64,000 bases of DNA from NCBI RefSeq assembly GCF_026012395.1, contig NZ_BRZA01000002.1, positions 62,001-126,000 of the forward strand, written 5' to 3'. Below are positions 53,825 through 61,901 of the stretch, piece after piece; positions within the stretch are counted from its first letter, which is position 1, and every line of letters begins with the position of its first letter. Source of the DNA: Lysinibacillus piscis (GTDB lineage Bacteria > Bacillota > Bacilli > Bacillales_A > Planococcaceae). Made by a program: the position numbers and the translations under genes. The notes under the pieces were generated by a model. The model was not told where the DNA came from and ran no database searches. It worked only from the letters and a program-made list of their open reading frames with translations.

Positions 53825-54105
53825 TGGATGTCGAGAATCCAATGGTTTTAGGACGTATCGAGTACCCACAGCTCCGTTATCAGCCATGTGAGCCAGTTGT
53901 CAGCTTTGAAATGTATGACGATTTTGGCAGTTTGATCGTTTGCCATGATGTGTACTTTGTCATTGGGGACGCCATCGTACACATGGACAATATTAGCGAC
54001 TATCTAGTTGCTGGCTATCAAGATTATTTGACTTATGAGATGGCAGATTTTGAAGTGATTGCCTACGTAGAACTACATTATGGTAGTGCTCATATAAAAA
54101 AATAG
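53824..54105 (+). CDS. Small phage protein, 93 aa
   Basis: The start shares one base with the previous stop, behind AGAGAGG. Sequence features are aromatic and acidic (YDDFGSLIVCHDVYFVIGDAIVHMDNISDYLVAGYQDYL), suggestive of a small beta-barrel-like domain often seen in phage early genes. No family is assigned with confidence. Confidence 0.62.
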   Translation: MDVENPMVLGRIEYPQLRYQPCEPVVSFEMYDDFGSLIVCHDVYFVIGDAIVHMDNISDYLVAGYQDYLTYEMADFEVIAYVELHYGSAHIKK

Positions 54106-54176
54106 ACCACTGCGGGAACAGTGGACCAAAAATAATAACTTTAGCGCCATTGTAGCGCATGTGGGAGGAAATTTCA

Positions 54177-54386
54177 ATGAGCAACTTAAAGGAACAATTC
54201 CCACGTAACGTATTTTAGACACCTGTAGACAACCAGCACTAGCAAAAGCAGCCATGTATCAATAGCAAGCTCATTGACCTATGAGATGTATCCGAAAAAG
54301 TAGAAAATGACGGGGCGAGATATTTGCGTAGCTGTATCCTTGGTGTTATTCCTGATGACATCATCGACAAGACAGTCAAGTCATGA
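54177..54386 (+). pseudogene. Decayed small phage gene with three in-frame stops
   Basis: An ATG behind GGGAGGAAA begins MSNLKEQFPRNVF and then meets stops at 54216 (TAG), 54240 (TAG) and 54282 (TGA). The same frame continues protein-like as VSEKVENDGARYLRSCILGV to a final stop at 54384. The strong ribosome site and the good reading after the stops suggest a gene killed by point changes. Read-through is possible but unlikely. The rest of 54106–54457 shows no other gene. Confidence 0.5.
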
Positions 54387-54457
54387 AACATTGGTAGGGA
54401 ATCGAGCAGGTCCGTTAAAAGCCTTTAAAGAGTAGAACGAGCAAGAGGTGAAGAACG

Positions 54458-55228
54458 ATGCAGCAAACGACGTTCCAACTGACAAGTAAAAATTACCACT
54501 CGAAAGAAGCCAATCAGCACTATATGAGTGTGTCACAGTTTAAAGCAGCTATACAATGTGAAGCAGCCATGATAGCGGAGCTAAAGGGCGAGTTTATTCG
54601 TCCTCTCTCTCCAGCTATGGCGGTAGGCAGTTATTTACATGCTGGATTTGAAGGCAATGAGGCGTTCTGCACTTATTTACAGAATCATCATGACAGCATC
54701 TTTAACATGAAGGGCAATAAATACGCTGATTATCTGAAAGCTGATGAAATGATGGAAACCGTTCGCAATGATAAATTTTGCATGTTCGCCTTAGATGGCG
54801 AAAAAGAGGTCATCATGACAGGTGATTTATTTGGTGCTGAATGGAAAATCAAAGTGGATAGCATTCATCACCAACAAGGGACTTTCACAGATCTTAAAAG
54901 TATACAAGCGTTTGATAAACGTCACTGGAGTGAAAAATATAACGCTTATGTGTCATTTATACAAGCTCATGACTACATTCTGCAAATGTATGTCTATCAG
55001 GAAATCATTTTTCAAAATACAGGGCGTTACTATGATCCGTATATCGTGGTAGTCACGAAAGAAACACCACCTGATAAAGCCATCTTACATTTCGATAGCG
55101 CACGTTTTGGCTTTGAGGAGGAGTATGTGCAAACGATGTTACCAAGTATATTAGAGGCGAAGCAAGGTATTAAAAAAGGGCATCGCTGTGGCAAGTGTGC
55201 TTATTGTCGGGCAAATCAGCAATTATAA
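54458..55228 (+). CDS. PD-(D/E)XK nuclease-like phage protein (exonuclease VIII-type)
   Basis: 256 residues. The N-terminus (YMSVSQFKAAIQCEAAMIAEL, then AMAVGSYLHAGFEG) and the core GDLFGAEWKIKVDSI...TFTDLKSIQAF have the layout of RecE/DUF3799 PD-(D/E)XK nucleases, with D and the D-x-K (DLKS) pair as candidate catalytic residues. A C-terminal CGKCAYCR may bind Zn or Fe–S. It should process double-strand ends for phage recombination. No RecT-like annealing protein follows it, which is unusual. Confidence 0.78.
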   Translation: MQQTTFQLTSKNYHSKEANQHYMSVSQFKAAIQCEAAMIAELKGEFIRPLSPAMAVGSYLHAGFEGNEAFCTYLQNHHDSIFNMKGNKYADYLKADEMMETVRNDKFCMFALDGEKEVIMTGDLFGAEWKIKVDSIHHQQGTFTDLKSIQAFDKRHWSEKYNAYVSFIQAHDYILQMYVYQEIIFQNTGRYYDPYIVVVTKETPPDKAILHFDSARFGFEEEYVQTMLPSILEAKQGIKKGHRCGKCAYCRANQQL

Positions 55229-55272
55229 GCACCATTCGAGACTGAATATTTACTAGATTAGGGGGCATCAAC

Positions 55273-56199
55273 ATGGCAAAAGCAAAATTCAGAATGGTAC
55301 ACACCACATTTTGGAATGATCCAACGGTATCGGAAGAAATGACACCAGAGGACAAATATTTCTTTCTGTACTTACTGACAAATGAGCACACAACGCAGAT
55401 TGGTATTTATGGCATATCGAAAAAACAAATGGCCTTTGAGACAGGCTATTCAATAGAAAGTATAAATGCTCTCATGCAACGATTTACAGAGCATCATAAA
55501 TTAATTCGTTACAATGCTGTCACACGTGAAATAGCGATAAAGAACTGGGGCAAATACAACTTTAATAAGGGTGGTAAACCTGTATTAGATTGTGTGACTT
55601 CTGAGTTGAAACAGGTGAAAGATATTGAGCTCATTCCTTATGTAGTGGAGGGCATTAATAACGAACCAATCAAAAAAATATACGAATTGTATTACGAATC
55701 GTTACACGTTACGTCAACAAGTCGTGACGAAACAGAGCCAAAAGTACCGCAATCCAATAATAATGTACCTTCTGACGATACGCCTACGATACGTGGACAA
55801 GACAAACAAAAAGAAGAACAAGAAGAACAAGAAGAACAACAAGAAGAACAACAAGAAGAACAACAAGAACATCCATCTGTTCATCATTCATCTGATTTTG
55901 CTAGATTAGTTGCATTTACTAATCAAAACATTACGCCGGTTCTTCCGACAATTGCGGAGTATCTCGGTTACATCTTGGACGAGTTTAAAGATATTGAATT
56001 AATTCTAGCAGCATTACAAAATGCCGTTTTCAATCATGCACGAAACAAAATCAAATATGCAGAGAGCACGCTGATTAATTGGAGAAAGGATTTCATCACA
56101 ACATATCAACAGCTAAAAGCAAGGGAGGCACAATCATATGCAGGCCATAGGAACGGTGATACAGGAGACGATGGCTACAAGGTTGACTTGGGCTTCTGA
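55273..56199 (+). CDS. Phage replisome organiser, DnaD-like
   Basis: 308 residues. The N-terminal domain (RMVHTTFWNDPTVSEEMTPEDKYFFLYLLTNEHTTQIGIY...) is of the phage replisome-organiser type, and the C-terminal part (ITPVLPTIAEYLGYILDEFKDIELILAALQNAV, then LINWRKDFITTYQQ) is the DnaD/DnaB C-terminal-like module. A linker of Glu–Glu–Gln repeats lies between them (about residues 180–200). It should bind the phage origin and recruit the helicase loader encoded just downstream. Confidence 0.83.
   Translation: MAKAKFRMVHTTFWNDPTVSEEMTPEDKYFFLYLLTNEHTTQIGIYGISKKQMAFETGYSIESINALMQRFTEHHKLIRYNAVTREIAIKNWGKYNFNKGGKPVLDCVTSELKQVKDIELIPYVVEGINNEPIKKIYELYYESLHVTSTSRDETEPKVPQSNNNVPSDDTPTIRGQDKQKEEQEEQEEQQEEQQEEQQEHPSVHHSSDFARLVAFTNQNITPVLPTIAEYLGYILDEFKDIELILAALQNAVFNHARNKIKYAESTLINWRKDFITTYQQLKAREAQSYAGHRNGDTGDDGYKVDLGF
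55811..55869 (+). repeat. GAAGAACAA microsatellite within the DnaD-like gene
   Basis: Tandem GAAGAACAA units (9 bp), then 12-bp variants with an extra CAA, encode an EEQ/QEEQ linker. Copy-number changes in 3-, 9- or 12-bp steps would alter linker length without a frameshift. Confidence 0.85.
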
Positions 56200-56989
56200 A
56201 TATTGCTTTAAGCATGATGAAAAGAAATTCCCAGCAGGTATTCAGATGCTAGAAAGAGTGAAAGGTTCTGGAGAATTTGAATGTCCTATGTGTTTTAGGG
56301 AAGCCAATAATAAGGTGTTAGAGCAGGAATATTCGGAGTTGAAGCAAGCGCAAGAACAACTGGCCAAGTTCAACACCCTTTCAAAACGTAGTGTAGTGCC
56401 CGACAAAACCATTTTAAATGCTCGCTTCAATACCTATCATCTCAAGGAAGAGGAGCATGAGGCACGTACAAATGCTCGATTAATGGCTCAATATGCGGAT
56501 GAAATTAGTAATGGACAAGTCTTTAATATTTTTTTGAACGGCACACCAGGCGTCGGAAAATCACATTTGAGCTATAGTTTGTTGCATCGAATTAATAACA
56601 ATAGTGACAAGATGAAATCCTGTTTATTTATAGATTTTGACCAGATGTTACGTGAAATACGAGCGTCCTATGACAATCCAGATAGCCTATACACGGAATT
56701 TTATTTTGTCAAATTGTTAAGTGAAGTGGATGTATTGGTTTTAGATGATTTGGGAGCAGAGATTGGGAATGAGCATACAACTAAAAAAGCCTCGGACTTC
56801 ATAGGGCGTATCCTACGAGCTGTCACTAACGCACGACAAGATAAAGTAACCATTGTCACAACAAATCTTTCAGGAGCCAAGCTGAACAGCATTTATGACC
56901 ACAAAACGCTGTCAAGGTTGAACAAAAATGCACGAGTCATCAAGTTTGTTGAAACCAAAGATAAGCGTCGAGTGGATTTCGGATTTTAA
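56138..56989 (+). CDS. DnaC-like helicase loader ATPase
   Basis: 283 residues; the start lies inside the DnaD-like gene (62-bp overlap) behind AGGGAGG. An N-terminal Cys/His set (CFKH...CPMC, about 24–51) may bind zinc. The AAA+ part has Walker A FLNGTPGVGKSHLSY near 131–145, Walker B VLVLDDLGAE near 203 and VTIVTTNLSGAKL as sensor-like segment. It would load the replicative helicase at the phage origin with the preceding organiser. Confidence 0.9.
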   Translation: MQAIGTVIQETMATRLTWASEYCFKHDEKKFPAGIQMLERVKGSGEFECPMCFREANNKVLEQEYSELKQAQEQLAKFNTLSKRSVVPDKTILNARFNTYHLKEEEHEARTNARLMAQYADEISNGQVFNIFLNGTPGVGKSHLSYSLLHRINNNSDKMKSCLFIDFDQMLREIRASYDNPDSLYTEFYFVKLLSEVDVLVLDDLGAEIGNEHTTKKASDFIGRILRAVTNARQDKVTIVTTNLSGAKLNSIYDHKTLSRLNKNARVIKFVETKDKRRVDFGF

Positions 56990-57011
56990 AAGTGGATAGG
57001 GAGGACTAATT

Positions 57012-57287
57012 ATGACGATTCAAATACCGACAGCAGCCCATTTACGAGTTGTTGCCAAGCAGGGCTATGCTGACTATTGCAAAACAGTGTTAGAAGGACC
57101 GTTGTTTAAGAGGGTGTTACGAAAAATCGATGAAGCCGCACAGATAGGCGGTACAAGCTGGGAGTATCAAATGCAATCAGATGATGAACAACGAGAGCTA
57201 AAAGTGATTGCACAGAAATTAGAAGAAGTAGGCGGGCTTGCATGTATCTTTAAAATCGGCTATTTCGCTGTTAGTTGGGAGGAATGA
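57012..57287 (+). CDS. Small phage protein, 91 aa
   Basis: Behind AGGGAGGA. Mostly helical (FKRVLRKIDEAAQIGGTSWEYQ, then DDEQRELKVIAQKLEEVGG) with a beta-like end (ACIFKIGYFAVSWEE). No family recognised; it belongs to the run between replication and late control genes. The next gene's ribosome site sits at its stop. Confidence 0.65.
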   Translation: MTIQIPTAAHLRVVAKQGYADYCKTVLEGPLFKRVLRKIDEAAQIGGTSWEYQMQSDDEQRELKVIAQKLEEVGGLACIFKIGYFAVSWEE

Positions 57288-57289
57288 GT

Positions 57290-57508
57290 ATGGCAGCCTT
57301 TGCAGACAGATGTGATGAACAATACCACATTGACCAAATGATACTTCATGCACAACTTTACGGCAAATACGGCTATAAAGAAAACGAAATCGGCTTTTAC
57401 CAGCACATCGAAGTACTACGTCAGCGTTGGGGGTTAGCTACTTATGACGAGGCAATCGACTTTGCAGAACACATCGTTATGTTAAAACAGGGCGATAAGG
57501 CTTCGTAA
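57290..57508 (+). CDS. Small phage protein, 72 aa
   Basis: The ATG at 57290 lies 6–7 nt after GGGAGGA; the earlier in-frame starts touch that site. Helical, rich in His, Tyr and Gln (CDEQYHIDQMILHAQLYGKYGYKENEIGFYQHIEVLRQRWG). No family assigned. Confidence 0.65.
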   Translation: MAAFADRCDEQYHIDQMILHAQLYGKYGYKENEIGFYQHIEVLRQRWGLATYDEAIDFAEHIVMLKQGDKAS

Positions 57509-57580
57509 AGAAGGAGCAGGTATGGCTAGACTTAAAGAATGAGCACCTAACAGCATTAGAACCACATAGGAGGGCAAACG

Positions 57581-57994
57581 ATGTTAAAAGAGAAAAAATC
57601 AACTATTACACCAGATATTTTAGATGAAATGATTACTGACTACCATTGGATGGTTAATGCCATTAAAGAAATGCGTGCTGAAATGGTCGTTGGAGCAAAA
57701 ACATCGCAATACGGAATCGAGGCTACACTGCCCAAGGCGATAGGTGGTGTAGGTGATCCAATCATGCAAGAGGCTATTAGACGCTCCCGAAATATTAAAC
57801 GAATTGCAGAATATGAGGAGAAGTTATTGGAGGTTCAAAGACTAGCTGAACGTGTGACTGATGATAGGGAAGTACAAGTATTAAATTGGATGTTAGATGG
57901 TAAGAGTAAGAATTGGATTTCGAAAAAAATGGGGATTAGTCATACTCATATTAAGAACATTAAAGAAAATATTATTAAACAGATGGTGAAATGA
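57581..57994 (+). CDS. Phage late-gene transcriptional regulator (ArpU/RinA-like)
   Basis: 137 residues behind AGGAGGG. The C-terminus (REVQVLNWMLDGKSKNWISKKMGISHTHIKNIKENII) is a sigma-4-like helix-turn-helix, and the N-terminal helices (ITPDILDEMITDYHWMVNAIKEMRAEM) match the size and layout of ArpU/RinA late activators. Such proteins switch on packaging and structural genes. A four-copy 9-bp tandem repeat starts 8 bp after its stop and is a candidate target. Confidence 0.78.
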   Translation: MLKEKKSTITPDILDEMITDYHWMVNAIKEMRAEMVVGAKTSQYGIEATLPKAIGGVGDPIMQEAIRRSRNIKRIAEYEEKLLEVQRLAERVTDDREVQVLNWMLDGKSKNWISKKMGISHTHIKNIKENIIKQMVK

Positions 57995-58001
57995 TTAGAG
58001 A

Positions 58002-58037
58002 TACTTTCAATACTTTCAAAAGTTTCAATACTTTCAA
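58002..58037 (+). repeat. Four-copy 9-bp tandem repeat, candidate late activator site
   Basis: TACTTTCAA, TACTTTCAA, AAGTTTCAA, TACTTTCAA head to tail, exactly 9 bp each, just after the late regulator gene. A poor promoter-like pair (TTGTGA, 16 bp, TAAACT) follows within 10 bp. The pattern suggests cooperative binding of an activator on one helix face every second copy. The leader to 58246 also has AGATCGGT / ACCGATCT arms 53 nt apart. Confidence 0.6.
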
Positions 58038-58246
58038 CATTTTGTGAGAATAAAAATATTTTGTAAACTTGGAGATAGATCGGTGCAGTAAGCTTTTTCT
58101 CCCTTGATATTTATAAATGACGAACTATTAGGGACAGACCGATCTGCGTCAAAAATGATAAATGGGGTGGTCATCAAATTTTTCGCTTTGCATCATGAAG
58201 GTTTTATAGGAAGACAAATAAAGATAAAATTGGAGGAACACTATTT

Positions 58247-59536
58247 ATGACAAATCTTAACACAGTTTCAGAAGCGATTAACTTATTCGAACAGTACTTC
58301 CCAGCAGGTTTAAATTACAATTCAGGATTAGATCAAATTACTAAACCCCGTATTCGTCCAATTGGCGAAACGAACTCAATGCGCTTAGGCGAACAGTTAC
58401 AATTTTTAGGTGCATTACACAATCAAGTACCTTCGACGAATACAGCACGTCAAGGTCGTATTGAAACTGAAATTACTAAGGTACTTTCAATTCTTGACCT
58501 GGAAGGCTACCTAAACGTTACAAACAGCGAAAATAACAATTACTTAAATGAATCATTCGCTCTTATGGGCTTATCCATTATTAAGGCTGGTACAGCTTAT
58601 CCAAAATTAAGTGGACCGTCTAAACAAATTGTTGATAATGGGTTAACTAATTTAGTTGCATTTGCTAAGAACAAACTTACTGTTGAATATAGTAATGGTG
58701 GTACTTGGGGAAATCGAGTTCCAACCGTTTACACTGAATACCAAACAGGTACCAAAATTAAAGTGCCATTAATGAGTTTAAACAGTACGTCTATTCTTAT
58801 TGGCGCATTGGGAATGTACGAGAACCTAATTGCAAAATCACAAGGCTCATCTGATTTAATCATCAAATTCTGTGATGCTTTACTTGGCTTTGAAAATCAA
58901 GTTAATAATGGTGGCTATTATACGATTGGTGGTGGCGTAGTTGCTCCAAGACGTTTATTCGGTTCAGCAGGCTATAACTCAGTGGTAGGGCAAGCTTTAT
59001 TCTTAGGTTACAAAGGTTTAGCACAAAAACCGTTTACTGACACGCCTGTTTCAACGAATAAATATCAAGGTGCAGGTGAGCGAATTGCTAAGTTCTACGA
59101 AACGATCATTGATAATCGTGGCATTCGATTAGACGAATTTCACAACTCTCAGGGTATTCCAGTAACAAAGGCTATGCTTGATGCTGCAATGAGTGCAGCC
59201 GATTCATCAAACTTCAAAGCCGATCCAGATTCTACGAAAGCCCAAGCACGTTATAACGAAGCTACTGCTTTAATTAATACACCTGCACACGCTCAATCAT
59301 CAGCGTACCTTTATTCATTAGCATGGGGAGCACCAATTGCATTTTTACAAAAGTTAGATAAGCTTGTGGTTCAAACAGGAGAAGCTAATCCTAATTTAGC
59401 AGGCGTATCGGCTATGCGTGCGGTTGTAAATGCTCCAAACAAAGAAAATTCTCGTATTGCAGCTACTGGTCGAATCTTAACAGGTTTCGCTGCGTTAATG
59501 ATGCGTGGAGTTGCCACTATTACTGATGGTCATTAA
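58247..59536 (+). CDS. Unrecognised 429-aa protein encoded in prophage cargo
   Basis: Behind TGGAGGA. Soluble, no signal peptide, only one cysteine, few charged clusters; rich in Asn, Gly, Leu and Ala. Alternating helices with Gly–Tyr turns (NESFALMGLSIIKAGTAYP, STSILIGALGMYENLIA, GYNSVVGQALFLGYKGLA, SAYLYSLAWGAPIAFLQKL) give the impression of an alpha/alpha toroid or repeat fold; this is pattern reading only. It lies between the late regulator and terS, a place where packaging genes normally start at once, and a terminator follows it. Function unknown; not a standard morphogenesis protein. Confidence 0.72.
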   Translation: MTNLNTVSEAINLFEQYFPAGLNYNSGLDQITKPRIRPIGETNSMRLGEQLQFLGALHNQVPSTNTARQGRIETEITKVLSILDLEGYLNVTNSENNNYLNESFALMGLSIIKAGTAYPKLSGPSKQIVDNGLTNLVAFAKNKLTVEYSNGGTWGNRVPTVYTEYQTGTKIKVPLMSLNSTSILIGALGMYENLIAKSQGSSDLIIKFCDALLGFENQVNNGGYYTIGGGVVAPRRLFGSAGYNSVVGQALFLGYKGLAQKPFTDTPVSTNKYQGAGERIAKFYETIIDNRGIRLDEFHNSQGIPVTKAMLDAAMSAADSSNFKADPDSTKAQARYNEATALINTPAHAQSSAYLYSLAWGAPIAFLQKLDKLVVQTGEANPNLAGVSAMRAVVNAPNKENSRIAATGRILTGFAALMMRGVATITDGH

Positions 59537-59555
59537 AAAGTAATAAAGTATCACT

Positions 59556-59592
59556 AAAAAGAGGTGGGTCTTAATTGACTTTCCTCTTTTTC
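59556..59592 (+). terminator. Intrinsic terminator after the 429-aa gene
   Basis: AAAAAGAGG / CCTCTTTTT with an 18-nt loop. It follows the stop by about 20 bp. Confidence 0.7.
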
Positions 59593-59730
59593 TATTATGC
59601 CGAAGTGAAGGCATAGGTAACCACATAGCATCGTTTTTATTATGCTTTGAAAATACATCTGATTGCATTACAAGGTCCTTAACCTGCAGCTATTGGTAAG
59701 TTACAGAGCGTGACTGCAAAAAGAATAGGG

Positions 59731-59763
59731 AATGATACCTAATTATGGGTGTCGTTTTTTTAT
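59731..59763 (+). terminator. Second hairpin before the FN3-protein gene
   Basis: A 10-bp stem AATGATACCT / GGGTGTCGTT with wobble pairs followed by T7. Nothing is recognisable between the two hairpins (59593–59730). Confidence 0.5.
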
Positions 59764-59787
59764 TCTTAAAATTGAGGAGGAATTGAA

Positions 59788-60729
59788 ATGGAAAATACAT
59801 TCAAACAGGAAAATTTACAATCTTTATTAGGGGGAAAGGAGATTAAGCATGGAACAAATCCAAACAATCCATTAGGTACAACAAAGCTGATAACGGATGG
59901 CGATAGTACAACTGGTTTTCTCTTGAAAAAGGAAATTATTAGTGCAACTGTATCTGATTTTTTAATCTATGATTTTGAAACACCGCAAGTTATTGATAAA
60001 TATAAAATTTATATTGAAAACTATAATGGTCAGTCGGTATATCTCGTTTTCCTTGATGGAAAAGGAGCTGTCTTATATTCACAAGAAGATAGACTTGTGC
60101 CTGGAGATCATCAAATTTATAGTCTTCCGAAAAGAATAAGTGATGTAAAAAAAGTTTATATTTATAATTCTAATGGAAGTAGCAGTGGGTCGGATTATAA
60201 GGTAATAGAATGGGATTTATATAAAGACCCTTCTTTAGATTTCAATTTAGTGGCTACTGCTGAACGTAATAGCATTACTTTAAACTGGAATGAAGTTAAT
60301 AATGCTACATCTTATACGATGAAGAGAGCATTAAAATCAGGTGGGCCACACGAGGTAATTGCAACTGATGTACAAGGTGGTATATATATTGACAATGCTG
60401 TTGAATATGAGAAAACATACTATTATATTGTGACTGCGGTTAATGCTACAACTGAGATAGTTAATTCAAATGAAGCATCAGCTATGATTAGTAAGTCAAA
60501 ACGAGCAATTTTGAGAGTCACTTTAATGAATGAAGTCATGAAGGAATATGATCTTTCTGCTCAAGAGTTAGAGGCTTTTATTGATTGGTATAATGCTAGA
60601 ACCAATGGAACGGGACTAGAAGAATACGCATTTGAAAAAACATGGAATATGGGACCATTTACTAAACGCACTGAATATGTAATCTACAGTAAAATTCTTA
60701 TGTTTGAAGTTGATGAATATTTTATTTGA
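59788..60729 (+). CDS. Discoidin-like / fibronectin-III protein encoded in prophage cargo
   Basis: 313 residues behind GAGGAGGAA. Residues ~30–150 look like an F5/8-type (galactose-binding-like) beta-sandwich (NNPLGTTKLITDGDSTTGFLL..., YKIYIENYNGQSVYLVFLDG, VKKVYIYNSNG). Residues ~152–237 are an FN3 domain (LVATAERNSITLNWNEVNNATSYTMKRAL...YYYIVTAVNATTEIVNSNEAS). The last ~70 residues (ILRVTLMNEVMKEYDLSAQELEAFIDWYNARTNGTGLEEY...) are a module I recall at the end of other Firmicute FN3 proteins. No signal peptide; the N-terminus ends a short helix in LLGG, which resembles a double-glycine leader but may be chance. Carbohydrate or protein binding is plausible. Confidence 0.72.
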   Translation: MENTFKQENLQSLLGGKEIKHGTNPNNPLGTTKLITDGDSTTGFLLKKEIISATVSDFLIYDFETPQVIDKYKIYIENYNGQSVYLVFLDGKGAVLYSQEDRLVPGDHQIYSLPKRISDVKKVYIYNSNGSSSGSDYKVIEWDLYKDPSLDFNLVATAERNSITLNWNEVNNATSYTMKRALKSGGPHEVIATDVQGGIYIDNAVEYEKTYYYIVTAVNATTEIVNSNEASAMISKSKRAILRVTLMNEVMKEYDLSAQELEAFIDWYNARTNGTGLEEYAFEKTWNMGPFTKRTEYVIYSKILMFEVDEYFI

Positions 60730-60950
60730 ATGTAAGTAGTTTTGAGGTACCTTTTTACTAGGGGCCTTTAAATATTGAGCAGTTATACAGTTAATGCTGA
60801 TGGTATTTGTAAGGTGGACAACACAATTGAAATGGGTCATTCATGAGTAAGGTATGGCTTTTTCTTAAAGCCTTAGAAATAAATAAAACAAAGTAATTAG
60901 CATAAGAGAGGTGATTGAACAACAAATGTTGGAGGTGGTGATTATGAAAC

Positions 60951-61901
60951 ATGACTAGAGCAAGAAACCCAAGACGTGACAAGGCCTATGATATTTATAA
61001 AGCCCATAATGGTGAGATAAAACTCAAAGATATAGCAGCGCAATTAAATGTATCCGAAAGCACTGTACGAGGGTGGAAAAATAAAGATGAATGGGACGAA
61101 CGTCTAGAGGCAGAATCGAATGGAATGCGTCAATCAAAATCTGAAAAAAACATGGAATATTCTGTGAAAGAGAAATCGGATACCGAAGCAGCTGTACAGT
61201 TCGAAATCGTTCCAAGTGACAGTCTCAACAGTCAGCAGTTGCTTTTTTGTCTGTACTACACAAAGTATTGGAATGCCACCAAAGCATACCGAAAAGTATA
61301 CGGTTGTGACTACGCTTCAGCTATGAGTAGTAGTAGTCGATTGATAAAGAATGACAAGGTACAGAAGGAGATTCGTAGATTAAAAGCAGAGCTAGCTAAC
61401 GGTATTATGCTTGATGCACGTCAGGTACTTCAAAAATATGTTGATATTGCATTTGCAGACATCACAGATTTTATCGATTTTTCACAAGTCGAGTCGTATG
61501 CTACTGAAACAACAGTCACGACTGATGAGGATGGCAACGAGGTACAAACAATCCGTACGGAGCCATTCACGTATACCAAATTCGCTCTGCGTCACTCAGA
61601 TGAAATTGATGGCACGCTTCTTACGACATTATCAAAAGGCAAGGATGGCGTGTTTAAAGTACAACTAGCTGATAAGATGGTCGCACTCAATATGCTAGCG
61701 AAGTATACGGATTTGCTGGATGAAAATACACGGAAGCAGCTACTAATCGAGCAAAATAAACTGAACATTAAAAAGACCCATTCGGAGATTGCTAAAATCC
61801 GTGCAGAGACAAAGGGTAATGCTCACAATCAACGTAGCGTGGATTTAAGTAGATTAACACAGGAGGAGCTGAGAGCACTTGCTGCAAGGAATAAGCGATG
61901 A
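60951..61901 (+). CDS. terS: Terminase small subunit
   Basis: 316 residues. An N-terminal helix-turn-helix (KLKDIAAQLNVSESTVRGWKNKDEWDERL) is followed by the Terminase_2-type core (LNSQQLLFCLYYTKYWNATKAYRKVYGCDYASAMSSSSRLIKNDKVQKEIRRLK). The C-terminal part is acidic, then helical and basic. It recognises phage DNA and regulates the large subunit. GGAGGTGG lies 13 nt upstream of the ATG, a slightly long spacing. It overlaps terL by 23 bp. The 220 bp upstream (60730–60950) hold no supported gene. Confidence 0.9.
   Translation: MTRARNPRRDKAYDIYKAHNGEIKLKDIAAQLNVSESTVRGWKNKDEWDERLEAESNGMRQSKSEKNMEYSVKEKSDTEAAVQFEIVPSDSLNSQQLLFCLYYTKYWNATKAYRKVYGCDYASAMSSSSRLIKNDKVQKEIRRLKAELANGIMLDARQVLQKYVDIAFADITDFIDFSQVESYATETTVTTDEDGNEVQTIRTEPFTYTKFALRHSDEIDGTLLTTLSKGKDGVFKVQLADKMVALNMLAKYTDLLDENTRKQLLIEQNKLNIKKTHSEIAKIRAETKGNAHNQRSVDLSRLTQEELRALAARNKR

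Noticed and set aside
57522-57542. Tiny ORF MARLKE with a good ribosome site
   Set aside because: Six codons only; possibly the broken start of a lost gene, not supportable alone.
59788-59835. Double-glycine leader (LLGG) on the FN3 protein
   Set aside because: Spacing only partly fits the leader consensus and no C39 transporter is nearby; noted but not claimed.
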